From Otis tarda (lineage: Eukaryota > Chordata > Aves > Otidiformes > Otididae): DNA of 64,000 nt. The stretch lies in the NCBI GenBank assembly GCA_026413225.1, contig CM048553.1, positions 117,620,690-117,684,689 on the forward strand, in the 5' to 3' direction. Positions 27,841 to 39,881 of the stretch are shown one piece after another. A program made the translations under genes and the position numbers. A model generated the notes under the pieces. The model made no database searches. It was not told where the DNA came from and saw only the letters and a list, made by a program, of their open reading frames with translations. Positions within the stretch are counted from its first letter, which is position 1. Every line of letters starts with the position of its first letter.

Positions 27841-29815
27841 CTGCTGCCTCCCCGCACAAGAGGACAGAGATCCCTCTGCATGCGTATTTACATGTACAGC
27901 TGGTGGATAAAATGACTCGCTTCATTTACCAAAGCAGTTCTGAGCAAGAGGGTTGCGCCGCGTCTCCTCGCTGTTTAATTTAGCATAGGACCTTTGACTG
28001 TCAAAGTCATCCTACACTAAGAAAAATCAAATTAGGTGACGACTTTGATCATCAATCTATTATTTCAGTCTTCACTTATGAACCACAGATAGATATTTAA
28101 AGTGTGAAGAGTATTGCATAGAAGTTAAGGCAGATCTGTGACTTATTTGTGTCACTGTTACTGGTGCTACGTATATTGAGTAATCAAGGGTCTTCAGACC
28201 ACGGGAAAGTTCAGAATCAACTGCTAGTTCTCCTTCTGAAGTGGCTTACTTGATGAAATCTTATATGGTCTCCATGAGATATTTTATTTAACGTTATCAT
28301 TTTTTAATGCATTTTTTATCTCCAGATTGCTAGACAGCAGAAACTCAGGGAAATAAACCAGAAAAACCTCCTCCTGGGTGGTTGCACTGTACTGCGCTTA
28401 AGTTTATTTTACTCACTTTTGTGTCAAAACTGTTTATTCTATTGCAGTAAACTTGGCTACATTTAAGGCTGTACTGTTGACTAGAAACATGAGTGCCATT
28501 CACTCAATTTGTAAAACGACTGACAACATCCACAGCCAACATCTCTCTTCATCTTCCACAGTATCTCTCTGAGACTGCTGGGGATGGCTGAGCTCGGGGA
28601 AGAGCTGCCGTACCAAGAGCCTTCCCACCGCTCGCCCTTCCTCAGGCGCCTGGTGATGGGCCAGCCGCTGCTGCGTGCCTTTGTGACTGCTGGTGCCAGC
28701 AGCACCACCAGCACGAGGAGGGCTCAGACAGACAGGCTCTTGTTCTGCTCTGCTGCAAACAGAGACTGGGAGTTTATCCGTGCCCTCCAAGATGAAACAA
28801 AGGCTGTGGAAGCCAGTCAGCACAGAGGATTACAGAGAACTCAAGTTGTCTTGCTTTAAATGGGTCTGGGTTGGTGTGAACCTCATCCTGATGTGGGTCC
28901 GTGCTTTGGCTACACAGCCTGGCACTGGGATTTCCCAGCACTATGGAAAACCTTCATTCTCTACACTCAGTCATGCTCCTGTTAGATCCCTCCTACCAGA
29001 AAAGTTAGCTTTAAAAATATGACACTGTATTTTTTTCTTCAAAGTTCACCAAATGCTTTGAACAACTTAAGTGAATTAAGCTATTGAAGTGCAAAGCGAT
29101 ACAATAGAGAAGAGCATTATTGTGGAAACATGGAAAGCAAAAGCATGCTTTTAACTTGCTCAGGTTTGACGAGGTTATTGGGTGCAGCGTGTAAGGCAAG
29201 GCAGATCCGGTCAGACTGGGATCCACCAGGACTTGAAGCACTAGTCTGTCAAGAACTGCTCTTGAACGCAACTATAGTTAGCATTAATTCCAGGATAGAT
29301 ACTGTCTCACAGCGTACGCTTCTCTCAGACAACATGCACTTCTGCTGTCTGGGAAGAAATGCATCTTTCACACAGAAATAGTTACTCCTACTTTTTCTTT
29401 AAAGATTTTTTTTCATTCTTCAGACAGTATTAGATGTCTTTTAAGTCAGTCTTCACATAACCATGTTTGTGGTTCTCTCCAGCCAGTGGAAACCCAACCC
29501 ACTCTTACACGTCCTACTGGAACAGGATGCATTTATAAAAACATGTAACTTGTAGATGCTATCTAACTTTAATTCAGTTATTTCCAGGCAAAGAGACATC
29601 ACAAAGCTTATTAGTATTTAAATGTCTCACTGGAGCTCTTAGGGTGACTTTGTTAACGTGTCCTAACTGTACTATAGCTCAACCTCCTTGTGATATACTC
29701 TAATACTACATACACAGTATGCAAATAACCATCACGTATGAATCTCAGACGATTTCTTGTTTTAACTGCACCTTATGTATAATTAACATTTTAGATACAA
29801 TATTTTCTCTCATGT
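27841..29815. other. Interval between GAREM1 and the Rab gene
   Basis: Upstream of GAREM1 and downstream of the proposed last Rab exon. If that exon is right, the Rab 3' untranslated region falls here. AATAAA signals on the minus strand occur near 28283-28288 and 28403-28408, and an ATTAAA near 29570. A rightward open frame of 91 codons begins at 28584 (MAELGEELPYQEP...) but has no recognisable domain. No interspersed repeat is evident. Confidence 0.5.
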
Positions 29816-29863
29816 CTAGCAGCAATGCCTTAGCCCCTTACTGTGATCTCTTACCAGAGTCTC
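29816..29863 (-). CDS. Proposed last exon of the Rab gene (CC tail)
   Basis: The last recognised Rab exon (44513-44614) ends in phase 0 without a prenylation motif, so a tail exon must follow. On the minus strand this site offers an acceptor (cattttgcacccacag) followed in phase 0 by ETLVRDHSKGLRHCC and a stop codon. That is a short, basic tail ending in the double cysteine that Rab geranylgeranyl transferase modifies. It would bring the protein to 200 residues, the usual Rab length, and fits the gene's position upstream of GAREM1. The intron would be 14.6 kb. Against it: the exon is tiny, roughly one CC-stop is expected by chance in this interval, and the polypyrimidine tract is moderate. A competing site at 40217-40234 has a much poorer acceptor. 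Confidence 0.45.
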   Translation of the reverse strand, partial: ETLVRDHSKGLRHCC

Positions 29864-31229
29864 CTGTGGGTGCAAAATGCTAATGAAGCCATCAGACCTG
29901 GAGAGGAATCCCTGCGAGCAGATCCACCTCAGGACCTGGGCCTCAGTTACACATCCGAGGCTTTGTGATTGTGCCTTTCAGGCGGTGTTCAGAGACAGGC
30001 TTTATGTACCAACGGCAAATTGTTGCCGTAAAACCATCAGGAGTGGTGGGGGCACTTGGAATAATTCCTGAAACTCTTCTTAAAATAGATTCTGAATTAA
30101 TAGACTTTTGTGTTGATCTCACAGCACATTTATACAGCAGGTTGTAAAATCTCTAGTATATATTTATTCCATTGCTAATAAAACAATTTTTAAAGCATTT
30201 TGGATCATCGTCAGTTCGTATCTATGCTAACATTTGAAATGGAGCTGTTCACAACGAACTGATTTTAGTATGAGTCTGGCAACGTGCTTTACACTGTAGG
30301 GTGCATACACCAAATAACTTACACAGTAAGTTTCATGTGAAGCCATCATAGCCAGTATTTCTTCAAAACCCCCCATGAATTTGCATTCCTTCTTCCTATA
30401 TGTGATTTACCTTCATATCAAAGGCCTGATTTTCATAATAAACATTTACAAGTCCAATGGGAAACAACAGAAAATGCAGTGATCATTTCAGAGTCAGATC
30501 CTGAATACCTACCTTTCTCTGAGGCGAGGGGGAAACAGGAAAGAGAGCAATACATTTGATATAGTTGATGTCTGTGCAACTCCTGTTTTGAAAGAGCACG
30601 CTATTCCAGTCTTACTGACAAAATCCAAGCAATCTTTGCTCATGCAAGGTATTCTAAAGCAATCCAAGGGTCTGGTGTAAGCATTCACCTTACTTAACCT
30701 TTATTTATTCTAAAAAGTCTATCTGTGGGAATTTGTGCGAGACTATCATCCAGCCAGCTTCAGAGAGAACCAAATGAAGATAATGCTCTCAACTTACACC
30801 CTATTTTCTAGTTGGGAAAATGCCTCCAAACACAGTCTTCCAGTTTGGTGAGAAGTTTTTTCATCCTTTATAGTGAAAGTGGTGGTTCTTCCCAAGTGGC
30901 ACACTCCTGTGTGAATGCAGTCTGCAACTCATATGCTTAGAGAAAGGCATTTTTTTTTTTGCTCCAGGAGAGCAAAAGATGCGAAGAGGAGGACACTTGT
31001 GCTACCTGCAGTGTTAGGTGAAGCATGCTGCATCAGCCAGCATGGGTGAGGAATCCTGCAAACATTACATGGGAACCTAAATATTTGCATCTTCCTAAGG
31101 TGGGCCAGTGACTGGATCATACCTAAACCACAAGTAGTAGAAAACACTGTGAGAAGGAAAGATGTATAGAAGAAATTCTTATATTTGAAATTCTGATTAG
31201 CTATACAGGGAAGAAATTTAAATTATGAA

Positions 31230-33070
31230 TCAATCTGACCCTCTCTTATCTATCTTCATTGTTACGAAGAAGAGGAGGAACTAAATGGAGACTTAAACTC
31301 AGGGAACTAGTACCTAAACTTCTGCGAGTTCAGGACAGCTTAAAGTTCATCAGAGATCCACTGCTGAAGGCAAAACTGCAGAATTTGATCTACACAGAGG
31401 AAGGAGAGGAAGTGAAATAAAGACTAACTTGGCTGAATCGTAAGATCTTCAACGATCTGAAAGAAAAGTAGAAAGTAGGTCAAATTATTAAATTATGAAT
31501 AAATGTATAGAATATGTATGGACAAAATCAGAAAGATAAGGTCCAAAAATGTTACACAGTTGGATTTTAAAAGATGTTGGAAAGATGCACAGTGAGAAGA
31601 CAAAGGAAAAAATTGGTCTCTTATTCCATAGAGGGGGAAATCTATTTAATCATCACCTAATGACTGGTGATGCTGAGATACCAGTATCCTTAATGCCTTT
31701 TTAAACCTCAGTCTTCAATTTAAGAAGGCAGATGTCATTTCACTACTAGCACCACTGACAAAAGTCTAAGAGCTTAGGCTAGAAAAATGAAGAAATAGAC
31801 GGTAAAATACTTAAGATAAGTTAAATATTTTTTGATAGACTGGACCTAATGAAACTCCCTTGGGGTTCAAGCAATGTTAGAGCTGCAACTGATTATCACC
31901 AAGAATCAATAGAGAACGAGTGAGGTTGCAGAAAACTCAAAAAGGACTGCATCCCTCTAAGAGGGAGGAAGGAAAGAGCTCTACAAACTGGTACAGCTGA
32001 ATTTCTACTGAAAACAAAAAAAAATTCAACAGGTAAGCCAACCATTTTGCAGGACTCTAGAAAGTAAAGACATGAGAAGTAACAGCATGAGTTTGTCAGT
32101 AACAAATAATACCAGATCAATCTAGTCTACTTCTATCAGACGGTTACAGGCTTCATGGATAGGGTAGAAAGAGTGAGGATCATAAAGTTTCATATAATAT
32201 GCTCTTAACAAAAAAAAAAATCTAGACAAGTATATAAAATGAGTGCAAAATTATTTGGAAATTAGTCCTCCCAAACTGAAAGGATACATTGAACGGGATT
32301 GCTATCTGTCTTGGATTAAGAACTATTCAGTACTTTCATCAACATCTCTCATGACTGAACAGAGTACGCTTATTCACATTTGGAGACTGTGTCTACAGGA
32401 AGAGGCTCCAACTATGCTGGAGCACAGCATTATGATTCAGAAGGATCTTGGCAGACTGCAGAAACTGAAATGCCACCAAATAAGGAGAAACAGAAGGAAT
32501 AATCAAGTGCACAGGTACATATCTGGATACAAAAGCAGTTCTTCAGAAAAGGGATTACAGATCACGAGCAGTGCTAGGCTATCTTGCGTTATGCTGATGC
32601 TGGAATGCACAAATAGCAGTATCATAAATGAGATAACAAAAAATTTTAATCTATCCAGCTGTTATTATTTAAACTGGAATAGTCTGTTCAGTTTTCCAGG
32701 ATAGTTGAGAACCAACTCAAAAATAGAGGAGAGCAGACAAAAATGGTAAAGGATTCTGAAAACCCAAACTACAAGGGAAGGTAGAGGGGACAGGAATTCT
32801 CTGGCTTAAAGAGAAGAGAGAGGGCAGGCAGAGGTGTTCACCTACATCCAGAGGAAAGGGAGGACCTGTTTTCTACGTGTACCAGTTAATTTAGGTATTA
32901 GGAAACTTCCCCGCTTCCCAAACAAGTTAAATAAGGAAAGGAGAGACCACGAAATCTCCATCACTGCAGGTCTCTAAACATCTTCCTGCAGTACAGCACG
33001 GACAGCTGATGAGAGCCTGAGATAAGGTGAGGACCTAGACAGCCTCTCAAAATCACTTCCAGCACTATTT
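31230..33070 (+). mobile_element. Decayed CR1/L3-type LINE
   Basis: A very old non-LTR retrotransposon copy in plus orientation, recognised by an ordered series of degraded segments typical of ancient amniote CR1/L3 elements. These include a GCCTTTTTAAACCTCAGTCT-like block (31697-31716), an AGTAACAGCATGAGTTTGTC block (32079-32098) with ACAAATAATACCAGATCAAT after it, a remnant of the reverse-transcriptase QGSVLG motif near 32295-32315, AAGGATCTTGGCAGACTGCA (32441-32460), and near the 3' side GAAATCTCCATCACTGCAGG (32950-32969). All frames are broken by many stops and indels, so it is long dead. Boundaries are approximate. Confidence 0.6.
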
Positions 33071-33548
33071 TCTTCCTCTGCTATGGTTATATCTAAGTGT
33101 TCCTTGTTTTCAGATTTTGCTCTAAACCCAAATTTAAGTGACTGGCCATGACAAGTAGTCAGGAATGGCTGTAACTATGTAACCCTTCCCATCCTTTCAC
33201 ACCCCTTCTGCAAGCATACTAAATGGCCTACTGGCACAGTAAACTGGCAGTACACTCAGGCACAGTGGGATCCATGTGCTTCAGAAAACATTTTCCAGTC
33301 GAGCTCACTGTCTCAATACCAAATTTAATAATAATTTGATATTATGACAATCTGCAAACAGCCCTCAAAAAAGAAGCAGGCATATTTCAGGAAGGTAGTG
33401 ACATTCCAGAAGAGTCAGCCAGTGGAGTTAGTTATTCTGGATGTGCTGGTATAGCTCACAACACAATTTTGCACAGTGGTATTATTCTTTCACAAATGGT
33501 GATAAAACAAGTAAATGTAATAATCAGCAAGAATTGCATCTCCCAAGC

Positions 33549-33569
33549 AAAAAAAAAAAAAAAAAATTA
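33549..33569. repeat. poly(A) tract
   Basis: A run of about eighteen adenines with short A-rich flanks in a Rab gene intron. No element was found attached to it. Confidence 0.8.
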
Positions 33570-35305
33570 AAAAGACAATATAGTCACCATGATTCTTCAG
33601 ATTTCCCAACTTCTGTTTGTTTTGTGTGTGTCCTGCAGGTCAGATGTGTGTTCTCTTCTCTTTTGATTAAAACAAAAAGCAACTGGCATCCTGATTCTGC
33701 CCTCACTTAAATAAAATCTGATATCCTCCACTGAAATTAAAGATACTACACACCAGTACAAAACAGATCTAAATGAACAGAATCAGATACCTGATGTATT
33801 TATACTTTAAGAAAATAATATAAATATCTCACAATCAAGCACAATGCATAACTGCATACCCTTTCAATATTGTGATCACTTACGACAAAAGGAACATTTG
33901 AAAATGCAGGTATGCTGCTAACACCTGCATGAATTATTTTATAGAATGATAAAAGTTTATATTAGCAAAATAATTATTACTGGATGCATTATGTTGTTCC
34001 ATGTTTTCTGCCTTCTAAGGAAGGTTCAGCTACATACTGATCTTGTAAATGACTTATTCTTTTCTCTCAATCCTCACCTTTGCAGCATCCCTGCTCAAGG
34101 GTATTCGAGTAACACATGTTTCTGAAATGGATATGAAAGAAAGAAAGCAAAAAATCCCAGAAAATTATCTTAGGGGACTGCAGTAAATATTAGCTACTTA
34201 AAGAGACATTATCTGAGGGATACCATAAGTGTTTTCATGTATCAGAATGCTGCCTGTGTGATGATGTCAATCCTCATTACATTACAAATCTGGTATAAAC
34301 AACGCAGAAAAAAAAAAAGTCAAAGGTTTTTTTTAGTAAGAGAAAATTAGTACACTCAGATTTCATTTCTGCAAACGTTTGTATGCAAATACCATCATCC
34401 TGTGATGCATCTAATAATTCCAAAGTCAGATAATTGTTTTAACTTCACATTAAAATATGAAAATATAATATAAACATATATAAACATTTGGCAACAAAGT
34501 CTGTGTAATACAAACGATACCTAAATACAGTGTTTTGGGATTACAGGCTCACTTTTAAAATCTTGTATGTTCCCTTGCAATAGTTAGTATTTTCTGAAGA
34601 GAAAATGGAATAAGAAGCAATATTTCAGAATGCACAGCAGGTTCTCTTCTTACTTTCATTTAGAGCCACAACATCTAAGTCATAGAATACACAAGATTTC
34701 TGCAAAACAAACAAAAGCAAACATTTAATTAAGATATCTAGAACACAACAGCTGAAAAGCTTGAATTTTCACATATTTTAATATGTAAAAGACTTGCTGG
34801 GGTTATTGGATATATTTTTTCCTTTGAATATTTAATGAAAAGATTTCAGTTTTCTAATAAATTAGATGGAGACTGATGCCCATGCAAGTCCCAGCTTGAT
34901 ATAATTATATTCTTTAGCTGCTTCAAACATCTCTCCTAACTCTGAAGGTGATAGATGATAGAAAGTACATTTTGAGGAGACAACTACAAACCATGTGAAC
35001 TGATCCTGTAAATCTTTACTTACATAAATTGTTCTAGATGTACAGGTTCTTCTGTTGACGACTACTACTAATTTGCAGTTAAGCACACTAATCTTTGAAC
35101 TACTGAGCATGGGTGCAAAAATCCAGTTGAAAGGAGTAGGGAAATAGAGAATATCAGAACCCATTAAAAAAAGGTACAGGTTATTAATTTTTATAAAGGA
35201 CGTTAATTTGTTTTGTGAAATTGATTAAAATTCTCTATTTTCTTGCCTCTGTTTAAAAACCAGGAATACCCCCAAATGGAAACAACTCAGTCTTTATCAA
35301 GATAG

Positions 35306-35383
35306 CATCACAGAATCATACAATAGTTTGGGTTGGAAGTGAGCTTTAAAGGTCATCTAGCCCAACCCCCCAAAAAATAGCAC
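35306..35383 (-). mobile_element. CR1 3'-terminal scrap
   Basis: A short CR1 3' end in reverse orientation: ATCACAGAATCATACAATAG, then TTTGGGTTGGAAGTGAGCTT, then AAAGGTCATCTAGCCCAACC. Only the terminal untranslated part remains; the sequence to the right is not CR1. Confidence 0.88.
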
Positions 35384-38210
35384 TCCACCCTTGTAAAACA
35401 TTTATGTACTGATTGCAAAAGCAGATTTAAAAAAAAAAAATCAGCAAAGCCAGAACTCTTCCTTTCAGCAATAAACTCAACTAGATAATTAGTGCTGACC
35501 AGAGAAACAATCAAACCCAGTTGTGCAATACAGTAAGAGTACGTGTTGCAATCTCGTACTCTAAAACTATGAACACTGAACCCTGAACTTGGGGACAAAG
35601 ACATTGAGAATATTGTTACATGCCTAGGAAAAAAAATGTCCTAACTTCTCTACTTGCCATTCTCTTGCCTGCTTCTTGGCAGGTTTACCCGATATGTAAT
35701 GATACACAGAGAAGTAAGTGCAACCACTGGATTCACCACATTCCTCTCTCAACCCAAACGCAATAGCCATAAACAACCATTTCTGACAATAAAGAGAAGC
35801 TTCCAGAGAGGACAGCTATCTAAGCTGAAATTAATGAAATTCAAAGCACAGGGAAAAAAAAAAGGAAAAGGGGGAAAAAAAGGCATAATGTAGTACGATG
35901 CTAATCATGATTCAGAATTGAGAACTTACAGATAAAATGTCACAGGGTAGTTGAACATTGACTACATTTAGAAAGGTTCACCTAAAACTACTCAGCTGAA
36001 TCAAAACAAGGGGAAAGTAAAAGGTTCCCCCATGTTACAAGAAACCTTATGCCTCTTTGCCTGAGAATATTTAACGCTACCTAAAATTCTGGAGAAGACG
36101 CATGACATCTGCTTCCTGTTTCCTTCTGTAGCCATAGTTTTAGCTCTTCCAGCGCGCTGGCTGCCCTGTGCCAGCGGGTGGCTGAACCTATCCCTGCAGG
36201 CCCAGGGATGCTTCCACAGTTCAATTTGCTGTGGGAGAAGATGAAACACCTGGGAAAGGGATCAGAAGTAATGGACAGAGGCAGGAGTAGAGGGCAGGAA
36301 CAGTACCATAGTGTCTAAACCTCAGGATGGATGCCAAAGCTGTCATCAATAAAATTATTAGCACTTACTGTTCTGACTCTAGGGTACAGGAAGTTTGTGA
36401 CTTACTGATTTTAGGAATTACTTGTCATTAGCCACATATAAATCCTGTATGAAGAAATACAGCATGTGCACTTTTACTTGTTGTTTTTTTTTTTTTGTTG
36501 GGAGTGACAAGTACCAATAGATATAACATTTTTATTACCCTTGAGAGACTGCCCAAATTCCAACATGCAGCTTCATAACTCCTAATTTGTTTTAGTTTTT
36601 TACACAGTTGTGTGAAGTCCTTGAGTACAGGCATTAGCCATTACGATCTGTGCTAGGTGGAGACAGTATTTGACAGTGTTCAAGCATAGACAGTAAGTGT
36701 AAAGTATGAAGACCTTTTTAAAAGAGGGAGCAAGGCAGAATCAAAAGTACACAACCATAACCTTGTCATCTCAAGGAACAAGACACTACTCTAGTTTAGA
36801 GATAAGATTCTGAGGGGTGGGGAAGCTTTGGAAGATTGTAGTACAATAAGGAATTTAAATTCACTCTACTGAGACCAAGAAAAACACTGAGCATTGATTA
36901 TGGTGGACATAAACTACGTAGGTTTTGTTTCACTCCTGCTTTTCCTTCAGAAGAAAAAAAAAGCTGAAGTAGTAAAAAAGTTCTAGAAAAATCCCCGCTT
37001 GAACAACTTCAGAATTCAGGTCTCACTTACTTAACTTTTGAGGAAACAGGTAATGTGAAAGTGTTGCAGATTATATCTAACTTCATGCTTTCAGTTAAAG
37101 GGCAGAAACTTGCACATTCCATAAACACTGAAGATGCTTATTTGAAAATATTTTACTACTTAGTAGTACTTTCGGGTGGCGAGTAAGCTGTTCATGTATC
37201 CTTAGCAAGGATCCTCAGTACTACAAGCGATTAAGAATGGTGAAACATATTTTACAATGAAATGGTTCATATAATCTGTAAAATCATTATATGACAGTAG
37301 TTCATCAACAAATTAGCCAGAACAGAAAGACAAGAACCACCTCGCCACAAATAAAGAAGAGGTAATAGTTTGTTTTAAAAGCCATTTAAAAGTTCAGGAC
37401 TTTAAGAATCACTTCAGTTTGATAACACTATTCCACACAGGATCTTCATCAAGCAAATAAGGGCCTGGGATTCATTTAAGCAAATATGCTATAAACACAT
37501 TTTAAAACTGCACATTCATACCCCAAGGAGATATTACAAGTCCTGCATAACGTGCTGAAGGAATGATCAAGCAATCTCATCATGATCAAGAAATTCCACA
37601 GTCCCACACAGTGCTCAACTTCAGCCCAGCCTTGGAAGAGGTGGGGCACCCTCGTCTCCCAAAATTACAGCCGGGTATGCAAATCTCTCCCACTTGCGAG
37701 AACAAGGCGGGCAGCATTCTTTCTTCAGGGCTCCCTGAACACTAACACTTCCAGCTCATATTTCAGCTTAGCCTGTTGGCACTCACTCCCGAATAAGCCA
37801 ACCAACAAACAGCAGAAAACTGTGAAAAGGTGGGAAGAACCGAAATGGTACTGAGAAGCTCAGATTTCCCCTTTCGCATCTTGAGCAAAGTGGGGTTTGG
37901 ATAATACCATCACAGACACAGATGCCACTCTACCCTGCAGTGATTTTAGTAAGACGGTGAAACCTCCTGCTATCAATACTTGTTTTTCCTGTTAAACAGC
38001 ACAGCAGACGTGTCTCACCTAACAGGCAAGCATCTGTTTAAGCTGGTTTTAAGCCCTCTGCTGAATCAGTGGAGAAAATCAGACAGGATGGACTGCTCTC
38101 CACAGCCGGCTGTCTCTCCTCCCCGGTTCTAAGCAGAGTCTGTATCACTGGTGCACAATAGGTACCTAACTTCTAGACACAGGGACCGTGACGAGATGGC
38201 TGAAATGCCA

Positions 38211-38229
38211 ATTTTTTTTTTTTTTTTTA
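38211..38229. repeat. poly(T) tract
   Basis: A run of about nineteen thymines followed by AAAT in a Rab gene intron, possibly the trace of an old A-tailed insertion on the minus strand. No element body is recognisable. Confidence 0.75.
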
Positions 38230-39308
38230 AATCAAGCAAAGAAAGGTAAGCTGGTATACAAAGGGAACTATATAAAAAAAAATAAGGGAAGGTGTTTGAG
38301 TGGCTTCTAATGGAGTAAATTTATAAATCTTAGTTCAGATCAGCTGCCCGTTCCTTGCAAGAAAACTGCTCAGATTAGCAGTGTCCTAATTCACCTACTC
38401 CAGCACTACTTTTTGGTATTTTGATACTGGTTTAGTTATTTTGGGGGTGGGGTTCACTATAGGTTTGGAAGAATTTTACCCTATAAATTTCAATGCCCTC
38501 AAAAAGGCAGACCTGGAGTGCCTGTGGGAAAACTATGGGCTTTAGAGAAACAAGCAGAAGGGACTGTAACTGAAGTTACTATTGTTTATAACTTATTGAA
38601 ATTGCAGGGATTTTTATTCTAATGACAAAATGATAATACTTAAAGACTGCAATAATTTTGTTTATATTTAACAGTGATAGTTGACAAAGACTGGGAAAGC
38701 ATGACAGAGAATCTTGTGCAACCAAGTTCATGTGACTTCCACACCTGAACTACCAGTAGAGAGAGATCAGTTATTAAGATCAGTCCTGCCATTTTCTTGA
38801 CCTGTATTTTCCCTGTGTTCTGTAATTCTAGGGCTGAAATTACTTGTTGAAAATGCAAGAAAGTCCTCTTGCAACAAGGAATGGGCAGGACAGGGCACAA
38901 GCAGTATCAAGCAAGAGCTAGGGATATATTAGCAGGGAAAGCCATCACTGGGGAGACAGGGACAGGAGAGGACCAGGAGAGGACACAGGGTCAGGCACAG
39001 CAGGATCTAACTGCCACAGAACACTTTCCTTAAGAAATGTGGATGAAGTCTTTGCTCCCAAAGCCTGCTATTTAGCGATGTCTAAAACACCTAAGCCACT
39101 GGCAAAGTGTGGGTCTCTATCTCCCTCTTCTGTTAATACCATATAGACTATAACAATGTACTGCAATTAGTTATTTCACAAACTTGAGAAGACAGCTGTG
39201 CTGCTACTTTATGACTCCTCAACCCTACAGATCATCTATGTAAGGATTAATACAGTTGCACCTCAAAAGGCCTATTTAAGAAAGCAATCCCCCTTCAAAG
39301 TCAAGATT

Positions 39309-39881
39309 TGGGGTGATTCTCCCCCTCTACTCTGCCCTGGTGAGACCCCACCTGGAATACTGTGTCCAGTTCTGGAGCCCTCAACATAAGAAGGACATGG
39401 ACCAGTTGGAGAAGGTCCAGAGGAGGGTCACAAAGATGATCAGAGGGCTGGAGCACCTCTCCTATGAGGACAGGCTGAGAGAATTGGGGCTGTTCAGCCT
39501 GGAGAAGAGGAGGCTCCGGGGAGACCTGATAGCGGTCTTCCAGTACCTCAAGGGGGCCTACAAGAAAGATGGGGAAAGGCTGTTCAGCAGGGCCTGTTGT
39601 GATAGGACGAGGAGTAATGGTTTTAAAATACAGGGAGGTAGATTTAAATTAGATTGGAAATTAGGAAAAAATTTTTTACAATGCGAGTTGTAGAACGCTG
39701 GAACAGGTTGCCCAGAGAGGTGGTGGATGCCCCATCCCTGGAAATGTTCAAGGCCAGGTTGGATGAGGCTCTGAGCAACCTGATCTAGTCGGGGATGTCC
39801 CTGGTCCTTGCAGGGGGGTTGGACTAGATGACCTTTGAAGGTCCCTTCCAACTCTAACCATTCTATGATTCTATGATCCTG
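39309..39881 (+). mobile_element. CR1 LINE, 3' 570 bases with ORF2 end
   Basis: A well-preserved, 5'-truncated CR1 copy. The plus strand reads the C-terminal part of the CR1 ORF2 protein, downstream of the reverse-transcriptase core: [40 protein letters not shown], then [21 protein letters not shown] small insertion near 39652 shifts the frame before the [20 protein letters not shown] part, which continues in another frame. The element ends with CATTCTATGATTCTATGATC, the CR1 3' repeat. Good preservation suggests one of the younger CR1 insertions here. Confidence 0.95.

Noticed and set aside
26616-27925. Many overlapping open frames of 70-221 codons on both strands around the CpG island
   Set aside because: Stop codons are rare in such GC-rich DNA. 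The only frame with family similarity is GAREM1 exon 1; the rest are Pro/Arg/Ala/Gly-rich shadows.
34862-35164. 100-codon minus-strand open frame (MGSDILYFPTPFNW...)
   Set aside because: No recognisable domain, A/T-rich intron context and no convincing splice sites in frame with the Rab exons.
36001-36252. Acceptor-like site with a phase 0 extension of about 84 codons (VFHLLPQQIELW...)
   Set aside because: It lacks a C-terminal cysteine motif and would make an atypically long Rab tail with no familiar sequence.
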